Shown here in pieces: positions 36,111 to 47,110 of a stretch of 64,000 nucleotides of DNA. The notes beneath the pieces are model-generated. The model was given only the letters and a program-made list of their open reading frames with translations, was not told the DNA's origin and did not search any database. The stretch's first letter is position 1; each line of letters opens with the position of its first letter. A program made the translations under genes and the position numbers. This stretch comes from Euryodendron excelsum. Taxonomy: Eukaryota; Streptophyta; Magnoliopsida; Ericales; Pentaphylacaceae. The stretch covers positions 16,739,501-16,803,500 of the forward strand of contig CM065397.1 of NCBI GenBank assembly GCA_033060915.1, written 5' to 3'.

Positions 36111-36850
36111 AGGTTCCTAGGGGTATTGTGAAGGATATTCTCATTCAAATAGATAAGTTTTATTATCCAGTGGATTTCATTGTGCTAGATACACAACCAG
36201 TTGAGAGCATTAGTACTCATTCCCAAATTTTGTTATCTTAGGATGACCATTCCTAGCCACATGTAATAGGCCTTGTAGGAATGGGCTGTTAAAGTTCTCA
36301 TTTAGGAATATGATTGTCGAGATGAATATCTTTTCAGTTGGAAAGCAATCAGGAGAGTATGAGGACATCAGAGAAGTAGATTGCATTGAGTCTATTGTAG
36401 AAGAGGACTTTAAGAGTGAATTTTTTGAGGATTCTATTGAAAAAACTCTTGTTTTAAGCAAGCCACATAACTGGTTAGATTGTGACCATGTCAAGTCTCG
36501 GGACACAATTCCTAGAAGGATAGAAAGAGAACAATGTATACAAGTGGGTCACTGGACCCTATCATTTGAGTTTCTAGTTTCAAATGCTATCAAGCCTATC
36601 CCTTCTGAATAAAAAGCACCCACTCTGGAAAGAAAACCTTTACCATTTACATTGAAGTATGTATTCCTTGGTGAATGTGAGTCTTATCCAGTTGTTACAT
36701 CCTCTAGCTTGTCTGAAGGCCAGGAGAAGAGCCTTATGAAAGTGCTAAAGAATCATAAAAAAAGCCTTAGGTTGGACCATTACAGATCTTCACGGTATTA
36801 GTTCTCTTGTATGCACACATCGCATATATCTTGAGGAAGAGTCTAAACCG

Positions 36851-37600
36851 GTGCGTAAAATGCAAAGACATTTAAATCCTAACATGAAAGAAGTTGTGAG
36901 AAAAGAAGTATTGAAGTTTCTCGATGTGAGTATCATATACCCCATTTTTTATTCAAAGTGGGTTAGTCCAACCCAAGTTGTTCATAAGAAATTTGGAGTC
37001 ATTGTAATCCAAAATGAGAAAAATGAATTAATGTTCACTAGGATTCAAATTGGGTAGCACATGTGCATTGATTACATTCGACTGAATGTTGTTACTAGAA
37101 AAGACTACTTTCCACTCCTATTCTTGGACCAAGTCTTAAAACGAGTAGCAGGACGGGCCTTTTACTATTTTTTAGATGGGTACTCTGGGTACAATCAAAT
37201 TGAAATTGCCTTAGAAGACTAAGATAAAACAACATTCACATGTCCTTTGGTACTTGTGCTTACAAAAGAATGCCCTTTGGCTTGTGTAATGCACTGGTCA
37301 CCTTTCAAAGGTGCATGATGAGTATCTTTAGTGATATGGTGGAGAGATTCTTGGAGGTTTTCATGGATGATTTTTTTGTATACAGAGATATCTATGAGAG
37401 CTATTTGGAACACCTTGAGACGGTGTTAGAAAGATGTGAGGAGAGTAACCTTGTCCTAAATGGGAAAAGTGCCACTTCATGGTGACATTAGGTGTAATGC
37501 TTAGGCACATCATGTCTAGCAAGGGGATTGAGGTACATAAATTCAAAGTTGAACTAATCCAGAAACTACCTACTCCTAGAACTGTGAAAGACATTTGATC
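36851..37600 (+). pseudogene. Athila-type reverse transcriptase remnant
   Basis: Starts with RRLNP-like 'MQRHLNPNMKEVVRKEVLKF' and 'WVSPTQVVHKK'. An in-frame TAG at 37055-37057 breaks it; 'CIDYIRLNVVTRKDYFPL' and 'FLDGYSGYNQIEIA' follow. A frame shift near 37240 moves the reading to 37240-37485, where 'RMPFGLCNALVTFQRCMM' and the catalytic FMDD box ('EVFMDDFFVY') are intact. Stops follow after NGKSATSW. Confidence 0.85.
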
Positions 37601-37796
37601 TTTCCTTAAGCATGCTGGTTTCTACGGGCAATTCATAATAGGATTTAGTGCCATCTCTCATCCAATGTGTCATCTATTGTCAAAAGACATTTCATTTAAA
37701 TAGACGTCTGAATGCTAAGAAGCTTTCGATAAACTTAAAGAGCTGTTGACAACTGCACTTATTATTCAGTCACTTGATTAGTCATCACCTTTCGAG

Positions 37797-38219
37797 TTGA
37801 TGTGTGATGCTAGTTATTATGCTGTAGGAGCAATTTTGGGGCTGAGAGTGGACAAAAAACTCTATGTTATCTATTATGCAAGCAAAACCTTGAATGAAGC
37901 CCAATTAAACTATACCACAACTGAAAAAGAACTCTTTGTTGTCGTTTTTGCATTAAATAAATTTCGGTCATACTTGGTGGGGCCATTGGTCATCATTTAT
38001 ATAGATCATTCTGTGCTAAAATACCTGTTAACCAAGCTTGATGCAAAACCACGCCTCATCTGTTGGATTCTTTTGTTACAAGAGTTCTACATTGAAATTC
38101 GAGACAAGAAAGGGGAAGAGAATGTAGTTGCTGACCATTTGTCATGGCTTCCTATTGACGGGGAAACCAAACATACTGTCCCTATCAATGAGTATTTTCC
38201 GGATGAACGTCTTTTCTAA
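37797..38219 (+). pseudogene. Athila-type RNase H domain, open 140 codons
   Basis: The best-preserved part of the element. It shows '[14 protein letters not shown]' (first catalytic Asp), '[19 protein letters not shown]' (catalytic Glu), '[12 protein letters not shown]' (Asp), '[12 protein letters not shown]' and '[14 protein letters not shown]'. Catalytic D, E and D are present, but the surrounding polyprotein is broken, so it is listed as a remnant. Confidence 0.88.
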
Positions 38220-38366
38220 ATTTAAGCACTTTTTCAAACAACTGTTCCATGGTTCGTTGATATAACCAACTTTTTGGATACTGACAAGATACCGTCATAC
38301 TGGACTTACTTAGATAAACGATAATTTTTAAAAAATGTTAGGTATTTCTTTTAGGATGATCCATAC

Positions 38367-39542
38367 TTGTTCAAGTATTGTCCCGATCAGATAATTCTCC
38401 AGTGTATCCCCAACAATGAGTTTCAATCTTTCATAGAGTTCTGTCACTCCTATGCTTGTGGTGGTCACTTTAGTTCGAAAAAGATGGTTGCAAAGATTAT
38501 GCAATCTGGCTTATATTGGCCCACCATGTTTCGAGATGTTTACACTTTTTGCATATCCTGTAATAGGTGTAAATGACTAGGAAGTCTGACTGAAAGGCAC
38601 ATGATGCCCCTCAACCCCATTCTTACTCTTGAAATATTTGATTGTTAGGGTATTAATTTCATGGGACCGTTCCCTAGTTCGTTTGGATTCCTTTACATTC
38701 TTGTGGTCATTGATTATGTGTCTAACTGGGTAAAGGCTGTTGCTTCTCGTACCAATGATTATCACGTTATAGTCAAGTTCTTAAAGTAGAATATCTTTTC
38801 TTACTTTGATATGCCTCATGCTGTCAGTAGTAATGGTGGCACTCACTTTTGTAATAAATCCTTTAGAATGTTAATACGAAAGTATGGGGTCATTCCCAAG
38901 GTAAGTACACCTTATCATCCCCAAACTAATGGCCAAGTTAAGTTAGCTAACTGGGAGATTAAGCACATTTTTGAGAAAACTGTTTATCCTAACCGTAAGG
39001 TCTGATCTTTAAGGTTAGTGGATACACTCTGAGCACATAGAACTGCTTATAAAATTATATTAGATGCTTTTCCTTACAAGCTTGTGTATGAAAAATTATG
39101 TCACCTTCCGGTAGAAATTGTGTACAAAGCCTATTGGGCCATTTGCCAATTTAATGAGAACATAAATACAGCCGGCCAAACTAGAAAGCTGTAACTCAAT
39201 GAACTTGAGGAACTCCTAAATGATGCTTATGAGCATGTAAAAATCTCTAAGGACAAGATGAAAACATTCCATAACCAACACATCATTCATAAGTCTTTTC
39301 ATGTCTTTCAAAAAGTATTGCTTTATAATTCCCAGTTACAATTATTTTCGGGCAAATTGAAGAATAAGTGGTCTGGACCTTATCTGGTAAGAGATGTGTC
39401 ACTGCACGAAGCGGTAGAAATTAAGAATTCCAATAATGAGAATGTTTTTAAAGTCAATGGACAAAGACTGAAACCCTACTTGGAGAACTTTGTAAGTGTT
39501 ATTAAAAGTGTGGATCTTATGGATCCACCATTGCTTGACTAG
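38367..39542 (+). pseudogene. Athila-type integrase remnant
   Basis: The zinc-binding HHCC module is intact (H in 'FCHSYACGGHF', C in 'CISCNRC', 38367-38576), then a stop. The core keeps the first Asp ('VVIDYVSNWVKA'). The second Asp position reads SSNGG instead of SDGG, and the Glu position reads NGQVK instead of NGQVE, so two of three catalytic residues are lost. Stops also lie at 38577, 38646 and 38790. The C-terminal GPY/F module is open in 39258-39542 (NKWSGPYLV, FKVNGQRLKPYLE). Confidence 0.85.
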
Positions 39543-39699
39543 AAGCAACACCCAATTAGTTTGTACAATTAGTTTAGTCTATTTATTTGATTTGGTAGCT
39601 AGTTTGTCTTTTGTTAGAAGGAAGGGACTTTTCTTCCCACCCCCGTGTTTGTTTCCTGCCCTTTACCTTCCCTTTTTCACCTCACGGTCGTGGCTATAA

Positions 39700-39975
39700 T
39701 TTAGTTGGGGGGAGAGCCATGTTCTTTTTTTTGTTATTTGGTTCATCATTTTCTGTTATTATGATTTTGAATTTTGTCTTTGTGACCAGCAGATGTTAAA
39801 GAACTGGATAGTGTCATGACTTCTCATATAGATGATCAAGTGCTTACATTTGCATGTTGTAGCTTCTGAATATCTCCATTTGGTATCAGAGGCGAGATAA
39901 TTCATCGTGCAAAGATAGTGAGAGTTAAGCTCCAAGAGGAGCAACCGAACCTTTTATCCATTAATGGAGAACATT
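39700..39975 (+). other. Retroelement junction with iMet-type primer site
   Basis: A G-run then T-run (39706-39732) resembles the segment after pol in Athila elements. At 39881-39893 the sequence TGGTATCAGAGGC matches the initiator-Met tRNA primer site of copia elements (TGGTATCAGAGC, 11 of 12). An ATG with 'gagaac' follows just before the CACTA end. Sequence before the site ends …CTCCA, as an LTR would. This suggests the left end of a second, copia-type element cut by the CACTA insertion. No matching LTR copy is visible. Confidence 0.5.
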
Positions 39976-41338
39976 CACTATAACAAAATCTTCATTTAGT
40001 GGTGGTCAAAAGTGCCACTAGAAAAGGCCTATAGTGTTATTTTTTAATCTAGTGGCATTTTTAAGAAATGCTAAGAATATTGGTACCACTTTAGGTACAA
40101 ATGCCACAAGTTCAAACATAATGGCATTTAAAAATGCCACCATTCCTTCTTTAGGTGACGAATGTGAATGCCACTAGAGGTATCATTTATGGCTGGGCCA
40201 AAGTGCCACAATAGTTCTTTTTGTGTCACTTTAAAACACCATATAATTGCTATCAACATAGAGGAAAAATGCCACTATTTCTTGCCTTAGTCTCCCATTT
40301 GAGCGCCACTAAATACAATATAAAACATCAAAATATAATTACTAACAACTTAAATTCCATTTGAATCTTTACATTTTCTGTCTTTGATTGATAATAACAA
40401 AAAAGCTAATAGAATATTAATTCAAAAAAATAGCATACAAATACAATTAAATGTATTAATACAACAAATGAAAGATCCCAAATCAAAAAAATTAAGAAAG
40501 TAGCTACAACCATCCTAATATACTAAGGAACCACTAAACAACAAGATATGCGTCTAGCAAAATTAGCATCCCTTGCACACATACAACTTCAATCCCAAAG
40601 AATCACCTTTATTGCATCAACTTGCTCAAGGTGTATTATAAGACATCATACACATTCTTATTTGCCTGCCTTGGCGCCTACAAAAAAAAAAAAAAAAAAA
40701 CACAATCAATTTAGTTCTAAAAAAAAAAATCAACAGTTGGAAATCAAACATGAAATTAAAGTTATAATATGAACTAAACTGCTACAGCTTATAGCCATGG
40801 GGGATTCAAGGGTTATCCAAAGATTTTTCTTAATAATAGATAGTGCTTGCTTTTTCTTAATAGTATACATACATAAGTGTATATATGAGTGTTTTTGTAT
40901 GTAGATAATCAAGACGGACATACAAGCAAATCAAGAGAAGAATAGAAGGACTATGGAAGAATTACCTCCTCACTCAAAGAAAACTACCTCACTCGTGAAG
41001 TCCAAATCCAAGTGCTATTTTTTGACCTATCAACAAATGTCAACAAGAGAAGAAAATCAATGTTAGGTTTACGAGTCTACGGTAATTAAAGATTATTATT
41101 ATTGAAAACAGTATACACCCAAAATGTAAAAGAACATAATTTAAGTAGTAGAAAAAATAGAAAAAACACAACACTCCAAGAAATACCAAAACTTTACACG
41201 TATCCTTGCTGCATAAGAGTTTCACTGTACCAGCGCTTCTTCCCTTCCACTGCCTTTGTTATTCAATCAATAACGTTTTGTTTGGCCAATGGAAGTGTTA
41301 GTTAGACGAAGAAGTGAAAAGAGGATAAGTACTCATAT

Positions 41339-41720
41339 CTTGTTTGGATAATCAAGAGGGAAAAAAGGGAGATATTTTCTTCCTTTTGTTTGATTTGACA
41401 AAAATTAATAAAGAGAGAGGAAGGATATAATACAATTTTACTATTTTATATATCTTGAGTGTGAAACTTTAATATTTTTTAATCATGAATTGATGGGTAT
41501 AATTGGTATTTAAAATAAAATAATAGCAAGAACTTCACTTTCCCTCTCTTTTCTCCCAATTTTAGAGGGAAAAAAAAGAGAAAAAAATGCTTAAAAAATG
41601 AGTTCCTTCACTTCTCCATTCACCCCATTTTCCTCCTTAAAATTTATTCAATCATGATATAACTAATTTCTCTCTTCTGAATCTTTTACTTTCTCTTCCA
41701 ACCTCTCAATCCAAACAAAG
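41339..41720. mobile_element. 382-bp MITE inside the CACTA element
   Basis: The ends CTTGTTTGGAT… and …AATCCAAACAAAG are inverted repeats flanked by TAT on both sides (41336-41338, 41721-41723). The interior is AT-rich with purine runs next to the ends. A 3-bp TSD fits the PIF/Harbinger or CACTA superfamilies; the family is not assigned. Confidence 0.7.
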
Positions 41721-42113
41721 TATAAGAGATTTTGCACACATCTGACACCGTAGAAAAAATTTAACCAGCAGAAAAAGCAACAATTCAGAAATACCAAAAC
41801 TTTGCGCTTGGATTTTTTTTTTCTCTTCATCTTCGCTGGTGGAACATTCTTCCTCTTCTCTGGACTTCGGATTGTTGATTTGGTGGACGGACATAAAAGA
41901 GATAGATTGAAAGAGGGAAAGGAAAATTTTGGGTGAAATTTCCACCCAATTTAAAACATTCAAGTTTCTGATATACAACATATAGAGTCTCCCAGGTAAT
42001 AAATCTAGAATTCTTAGGCAGCATCAATATGGTTCAATGTCATTTCTGAAAATGCCACTAGAGTATGTTTAGTGGCATGTATTTAGTAAAATGCCACTCA
42101 ACGACATATGGCT

Positions 42114-42824
42114 TGATGGGTCGATCAACAATCCCCCATATTGAGAATGAGGTTCTCAGGGCACATGTCAAGCAAGAAGACAATGATGATCAACCTTGAA
42201 AACTCCATCTGACTCGAGCACGACTGAGCAGACCGCACCGAGCACGGCCGAGGAGACCATGCCGAGCATGATCGAGCACAACCCAGCAGACCATGTCAAG
42301 TATGACCGAGCAGACCTCCTGGTATGATGCCGACCATCTTTTCCACTATGGCACTAGTGGAGGCCACCACTGACAATTCAATCATGATAATGTGATACCA
42401 GTTTCACGACTTCACGTGTAGTAGGAGGTAGTCACTTTCTCCAGCTCTGACGTACGCTTAAGGGAGCGCTACGTGTGAAGTTGGACAACCACTCCCCCAC
42501 AATCCTGCCACCAATTAGGTCCTTCAATGCCACGCCGCCACGTGGAGAGACAACCATCTCCCACTATCTCCGTGCATGCAACGCCCTCTTAGGACTATCA
42601 AAATACCTACTCGTATAAAAGGAAAATTCATCTTCTTCAAAGAGGTATGAAAACATAAACTCTAGCTAAAACTCTGTTAAAATATCTCCAGAAACCTAAT
42701 TTTGGCATCAGAGTGTCCTTGATTGGCACCACACTGGTGTCCCTTACCTCTTGCTTCCCCTCAGATCACTAGAGTAGCTCGTCGCTGGCCTGGAGATTGA
42801 CCTTACAAGTTTACTGCTTCATCA
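42114..42824 (+). mobile_element. 711-bp solo LTR nested in CACTA, TSD TGGCT
   Basis: Starts TGATGGGTCG and ends GCTTCATCA (TGATG…CATCA), with a perfect duplication TGGCT at 42109-42113 and 42825-42829. A TATA-like 'tcgtataaaagg' is at about 42612, followed by a block ('ttttggcatcagagtgtcc') typical of Ty3 Tat-type LTR ends. It is more GC-rich than the host element, with repeated 'gagca-gac' motifs at 42215-42325. Confidence 0.88.
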
Positions 42825-42931
42825 TGGCTTACTAATACTTTTTAAGAAATGCCATTAGATGTAATTTTAGTAGCTCTTTCTTACAAAATGTCATTAAAAT
42901 GATGCCACTAAATCTAGTTTTTGTTGTAGTG

Positions 42932-44136
42932 ACTACAAAGAAGGACGAGGGGATGCATAGAAATTGAGTAGTGACAGCATAGCTTGGGACTTGGGAGGCT
43001 TCTTTATGCAAGTGGATGATATAAATCTAAGGGGTACAGTATAGAAAAAACTTCAAGTGGATGAATAGATATTGAGTAGTGATAATTAGTATAACATGGG
43101 AGGCTTTCCTGAAGCCAATGAATCTGGAGTACTATGAAGGAGTTTGAACATCCCGCTTTGCAACTATAAAAAAGAAAAGAAAAATAATAAAAAAATGCAT
43201 GTTCATGCTTTTAACAAGCCAAATTACATATTGACCATATTGGTTCTCTCTCTGTCTCCCTCTCTCTCTCCATTTATGGTTTTGTCTTTCTTTTGTGTTA
43301 TTCTTTTTCTTTTCTTTTCTTTTTTTTTTTTAATTTCAAGTCGTTTACTACTAAATCCGTAAAACAAGAGGCATGACTAATACACTTATTTTTGTTCTAT
43401 TGGATCTCATACCTAAATCATCCTTTACTGATCAATGCCTTCGGAAATATTTATCTGCCACAATGCACACCCAACCACCTAATTACCAATAAACCATTTA
43501 GTTCACCACGAAATGGGATGGGTTCAACTTTCACTTCAAAGTTTCAAACCAAACTATAGCCATCTTCATTTAAGCACATAAAATGTTATTTATTTGTTTA
43601 TTTGATAAAAAAAAATAAGAGCAGGCAACCAATGAATGACAATCTTGCTTAAGCGTGATCATAATAATCTCAACCCGGTGGAGTTTGGTCTTGGACTGGT
43701 CCATAGACGCGAGGGTCAAGGAACCCAGCCCCATCGAAGGCGTAGTGTTAAAGAAATCAGTTGTCACAAGAGTAATATGTATGTCTCTCAACACTTATGC
43801 TCTCCAGTAATAATGCTTAATGATAATATCATTTTTTTTTATATTTGCTGTAATTCTTATTGATCTATCTCTACTTCAACAATTAATTAATTCAATATAT
43901 TTTATGCTGCCAGCAAAGGCCCTAAAAAAAAAAAAATACACACATTTTTGGCTAATAAAGTTAGAACACAATTACCCACTTAGGGAACTAATAATAGAAG
44001 GGATGGACAAGGATTACTGGTAATGGAGACGATGTTTGTTTACAGGCATCTATAATCCAACCAAATTAATGTTGTTATTCTCTTTCCCAATTTGCACTAC
44101 AGAATTTTTTTTAGTTATGAGGAAAAATACTTAGAC
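42932..44136. other. Intergenic; nothing firm
   Basis: A weak direct repeat ('gaaattgagtagtgacag…tgggaggctt' near 42960 and 'gatattgagtagtgataatt…tgggaggctt' near 43067) is visible. The first part may continue the copia-type fragment cut by the CACTA insertion. No gene recognised. Confidence 0.45.
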
Positions 44137-44144
44137 TTGTGGAC

Positions 44145-45088
44145 CATAGTTATTAAAACTGGACCAAATTAGTCGGTTCAACTGGTTGAATCGGGAGTCG
44201 GACTTTGAACCAATCCAATTCAATTAATTTACTGAAAATATATATGAACCGAGTTGAACTGGAAGAATCAACCAGTATTTTAAAAAACCAGTAAATCGGT
44301 CGGTATTTAGAGAATCAGACATTTTTTAAAAAAATTCAAAATAGCATAAATTGTGCATGATTTAAAGCCATTCGTTCCTTTAGAAGCTTGTTTTTTGTGT
44401 TCTTTTGATGAAAAATAGAATAAAAAAATAAAGACTTTAAACTAAAACAAAAAAAAAAAAGGAATAATGAGGAGGATACAAACAAAAAGAATAAGGCAAA
44501 TAATGCAAAATACTCATTTTCATACTTTTCATTGTTTATTCATTTTAAATTTATGTTTATGTATGCTTCTCAAATTATAATTAGATATGTATTATAAAAA
44601 CTATAATTAAAATGTATAAACTATAAACTAAACTAGAAATAGGAAAAATAAAGATGAGAAAGAGGAGGATATAAGGTGAAAAAAGAAGAAAACAAGGACG
44701 AATGGAAAAAATAATGAACCTTATTTTTTTTTAATAATTCATATTATTGTCAAGTTTTACACTAGTTCTTTTAAAAATAATAATACTAGTGAGTATTAGA
44801 TTAAAAAATATTAAATTTGAGAAAAAAATAAGTCCACTTGAATGTTTCAATACTTTTTATTTTATACTTTTTTTTTATAAAGTGTTTTTTTATATTTACT
44901 CTAAGTTATTGTATGAAAGAGAGTATCATTTAACCTATTAATAATTTTTTAACTATTATTTTTATTTAAATATATTATTATTTATTTATTGTATAATCGG
45001 TTAAACCAATTAAACCATAATTGAACCAATAAATCATTAAACTAGTGACTTGACCGGTTTAATCGCTGATATGATTCTAATAACTATG
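44145..45088. mobile_element. hAT-type non-autonomous element, 8-bp TSD
   Basis: Inverted ends CATAGTTATTA / TAATAACTATG are flanked by a perfect 8-bp duplication TTGTGGAC (44137-44144 and 45089-45096). The 944-bp interior is AT-rich, with 'ggttcaactggttgaa' and 'aaccaattaaaccat…gaaccaat' blocks facing each other near the ends. An 8-bp duplication is the hAT signature. No transposase frame. Confidence 0.88.
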
Positions 45089-45327
45089 TTGTGGACATTG
45101 TTGAATGTCTACTTTCACGAGTATAGTGTGGTGCATGGCCATACAAGTAGTTCTATGTAGGTATATACATTACCACATTAAGTACTAATAAAGGAAATGG
45201 GATAACCCCATCAAGGTTTGTGATTTGTTATCCTACCAATTTTGTTTGCTTTCCCAAATATAATCAGAATGAGCCAAAAACTTAGAAAGTAAATATGCAG
45301 TTTCATTTTTTATTGCTTCCTAAAGTT

Positions 45328-46675
45328 GAGTTTTTTTTGGGTCAAAATAACATTATTTTTAAAAGTAATTCCCTATCTAACACTCTTTAAAAAATAATTC
45401 TCAAACTAACATCCTGACATCATTCCTCAAAAGAAATATATTTATAAAAGAAATATATGTTGTCAGAAAACCACTATAGTTTGCTAAAATTGACCTTTTT
45501 ACCTTAATATACCTAATTTTGAATTTATTGCTTCCTCTTAGGACCAAACGCAAGCTCACTAGTCTCATATAAAGTTGCCTATTGCTTCGGAAATTGAAAC
45601 TCGAAAAAGTTGCAATAAAGTCCAACTCAATTTATGAAAAAATAGAGGCCATCATTTAGTTCTAAACTGCACATTTTATAACTATTTAACCTATGAAAAA
45701 GCTCTAAAAAATTTTAGCCTTAAAATAAAAGCTAGTCTTTTTTCTTCTTTGTAGTTTTCAACAATCAAATAGAAAATCAATTCCAACTTCATCTTGACAA
45801 AAGACTTGCATTAAGATGAGTTTAGTGAACATATGGGCATACATACAGATGAATCTCAAATTAAATAATTCAATTAAAACCCCACAATACTCTTAAAAAG
45901 TAAATTAAAATTTTATATTGTTACTACCTCCAATTCAATTCAAAAATTCCACACTAATTTTAATTTTGTCTTCTTACAATTTTTATATTAGTGTGGTATC
46001 CAATTCAATTAAATTCTACATCTCCTCTTAATCGTATTCTATTATAGCATGTAATAGTATAATTGTTTTCATCAACAATTTAATGTTATTAGTAAGAAAT
46101 TATAATTGTTTCCATCAATAATTTAATGCTTTTAGTAAGGAATGGTTTCCACACATAAAAAAAACATATGTTATTTTTATAATTGTGACCCATCAATCTC
46201 TATAATACTGAGCAAGGGATTGTCTTATTTAGCAGGGACTCTTATTACCTTATCCATGATCACGTGTTCAAGCCCTGCCCTCATTCCCTAGGCTTGAACC
46301 CAACCTTCTCATTCTCCACTCCCATAGATTGTAAATATATATTGTTTTTTGTAATAAAAAAATATCCACATTACTTAATTGAAAGCATGCTATTATAGCA
46401 ATATACAATTAAGAGGAGAGGTGAAAATAATGTATTAAAGTGTTAATGTAGACCCATCAAAAGTAAAGGTTTTTCTAACAGAATCGTAAGCGACAAGTTT
46501 GAAAATTTATATTCATATATTAGGGTAAAAAGTAAATTTTAATAAATTATAATGGTTTATAAATAAAATACTTCTTTTATGGATGATGTCAGAATATTAA
46601 TTTAATAATTATTTTTAAAAAAGTGTTAAAAAGAGAATTATTTTTATGGAGAATATTATTTTGACAAAATAACTC
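45328..46675. mobile_element. Mutator-type non-autonomous element, long TIRs
   Basis: The ends GAGTTTTTTTTGGGTCAAAATAA and (reverse complement) GAGTTATTTTGTCAAAATAA open inverted repeats of about 190 bp (45328-45515 and 46500-46675). Shared blocks include 'aataattctc', 'ctgacatcat' and 'accttaatat'/'accctaatat'. The flanking 9-mers CCTAAAGTT and CCTTCAGTT agree at 7 of 9. A 9-bp TSD with long TIRs is the Mutator pattern. No transposase frame. Confidence 0.8.
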
Positions 46676-46741
46676 CCTTCAGTTTGGCAACCTGTTCTAA
46701 TGAGTGTTCTTTTATTGGTAAAAGGAAGGTGAGGGGACCTG

Positions 46742-47110
46742 TTTGGTTGTTTTATAATGATAAAAGTAGAAGTCTTTCATGCGAGCTTCCGAGAAATTTC
46801 AACCAGTATTGTATAGCCTCGGCTTTATTGCGACTTTTTTTTTATTTTATAGTTTGATTACTTTCTTAGTTTGTGCAAAATTACTGTTTAAATAAATTAG
46901 ATAAATTTTATGTATTACATGAATAAACCACATATTTGGTTGTTATGAAATGATAAAGTAGGAATTTTCATGTGAGTTTCTAAGAAATTTCAACAAATCT
47001 TGTATACCCTCGGCTTTATTGAACTTTTTTTCTTATAGTCCGATTACTTTCTTAAACTCATGCAAAACCACAATTCGAATAAATTAGGTAAATTTCATGT
47101 ATTGCATAGA
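46742..47110 (+). repeat. Tandem duplication, two ~185-bp copies
   Basis: 46742-46935 and 46936-47110 share, in order, 'tttggttgtt', 'aaatttcaac', 'ctcggctttatt', 'gattactttctta', 'aataaatta' and 'tgtattacat/gcat'. They differ by substitutions and small gaps. Confidence 0.8.

Larger units (their letters stand above)
31758..39720 (+). mobile_element. Athila-lineage Ty3 retrotransposon, 3' LTR lost
   Basis: In order: a 5' LTR (31758-32900), a tRNA-Asp primer site (32908), a leader, gag (33898-35250), protease, RT, RNase H and integrase remnants (35681-39542), and a G-run/T-run 3' segment (39706-39732). The domain order (RT before integrase) is Ty3 type. The protease flank, the RNase H end ([29 protein letters not shown]) and the integrase tail (YNSQL-LFSGKLKNKWSGPYLV, KVNGQRLKPY) are of Athila/Tat type. 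No sequence like the 5' LTR is found downstream, so the 3' LTR is deleted or replaced. No env-like frame is visible. Confidence 0.88.
39976..42931. mobile_element. Non-autonomous CACTA (En/Spm) element
   Basis: The left end reads CACTATAACAAAATCT and the reverse complement of the right end CACTACAACAAAAACT. Subterminal repeats of TGCCACTA/TAGTGGCA type are dense in the first 350 bp (for example near 40010, 40054, 40137, 40170, 40268, 40305) and in the last segments (42052-42095 and 42852-42910). The flanking trinucleotides are ATT and ACT, one mismatch from a 3-bp duplication. Without the nested solo LTR it is about 2.2 kb. No transposase frame; internal 40330-41338 and 41725-42040 show no gene. 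Confidence 0.88.

Noticed and set aside
46184..46340. Isolated tRNA gene or SINE near 46240
   Set aside because: A B-box-like 'gtgttcaagccct' is present but no clear A box, cloverleaf or tail. Too weak for a feature.
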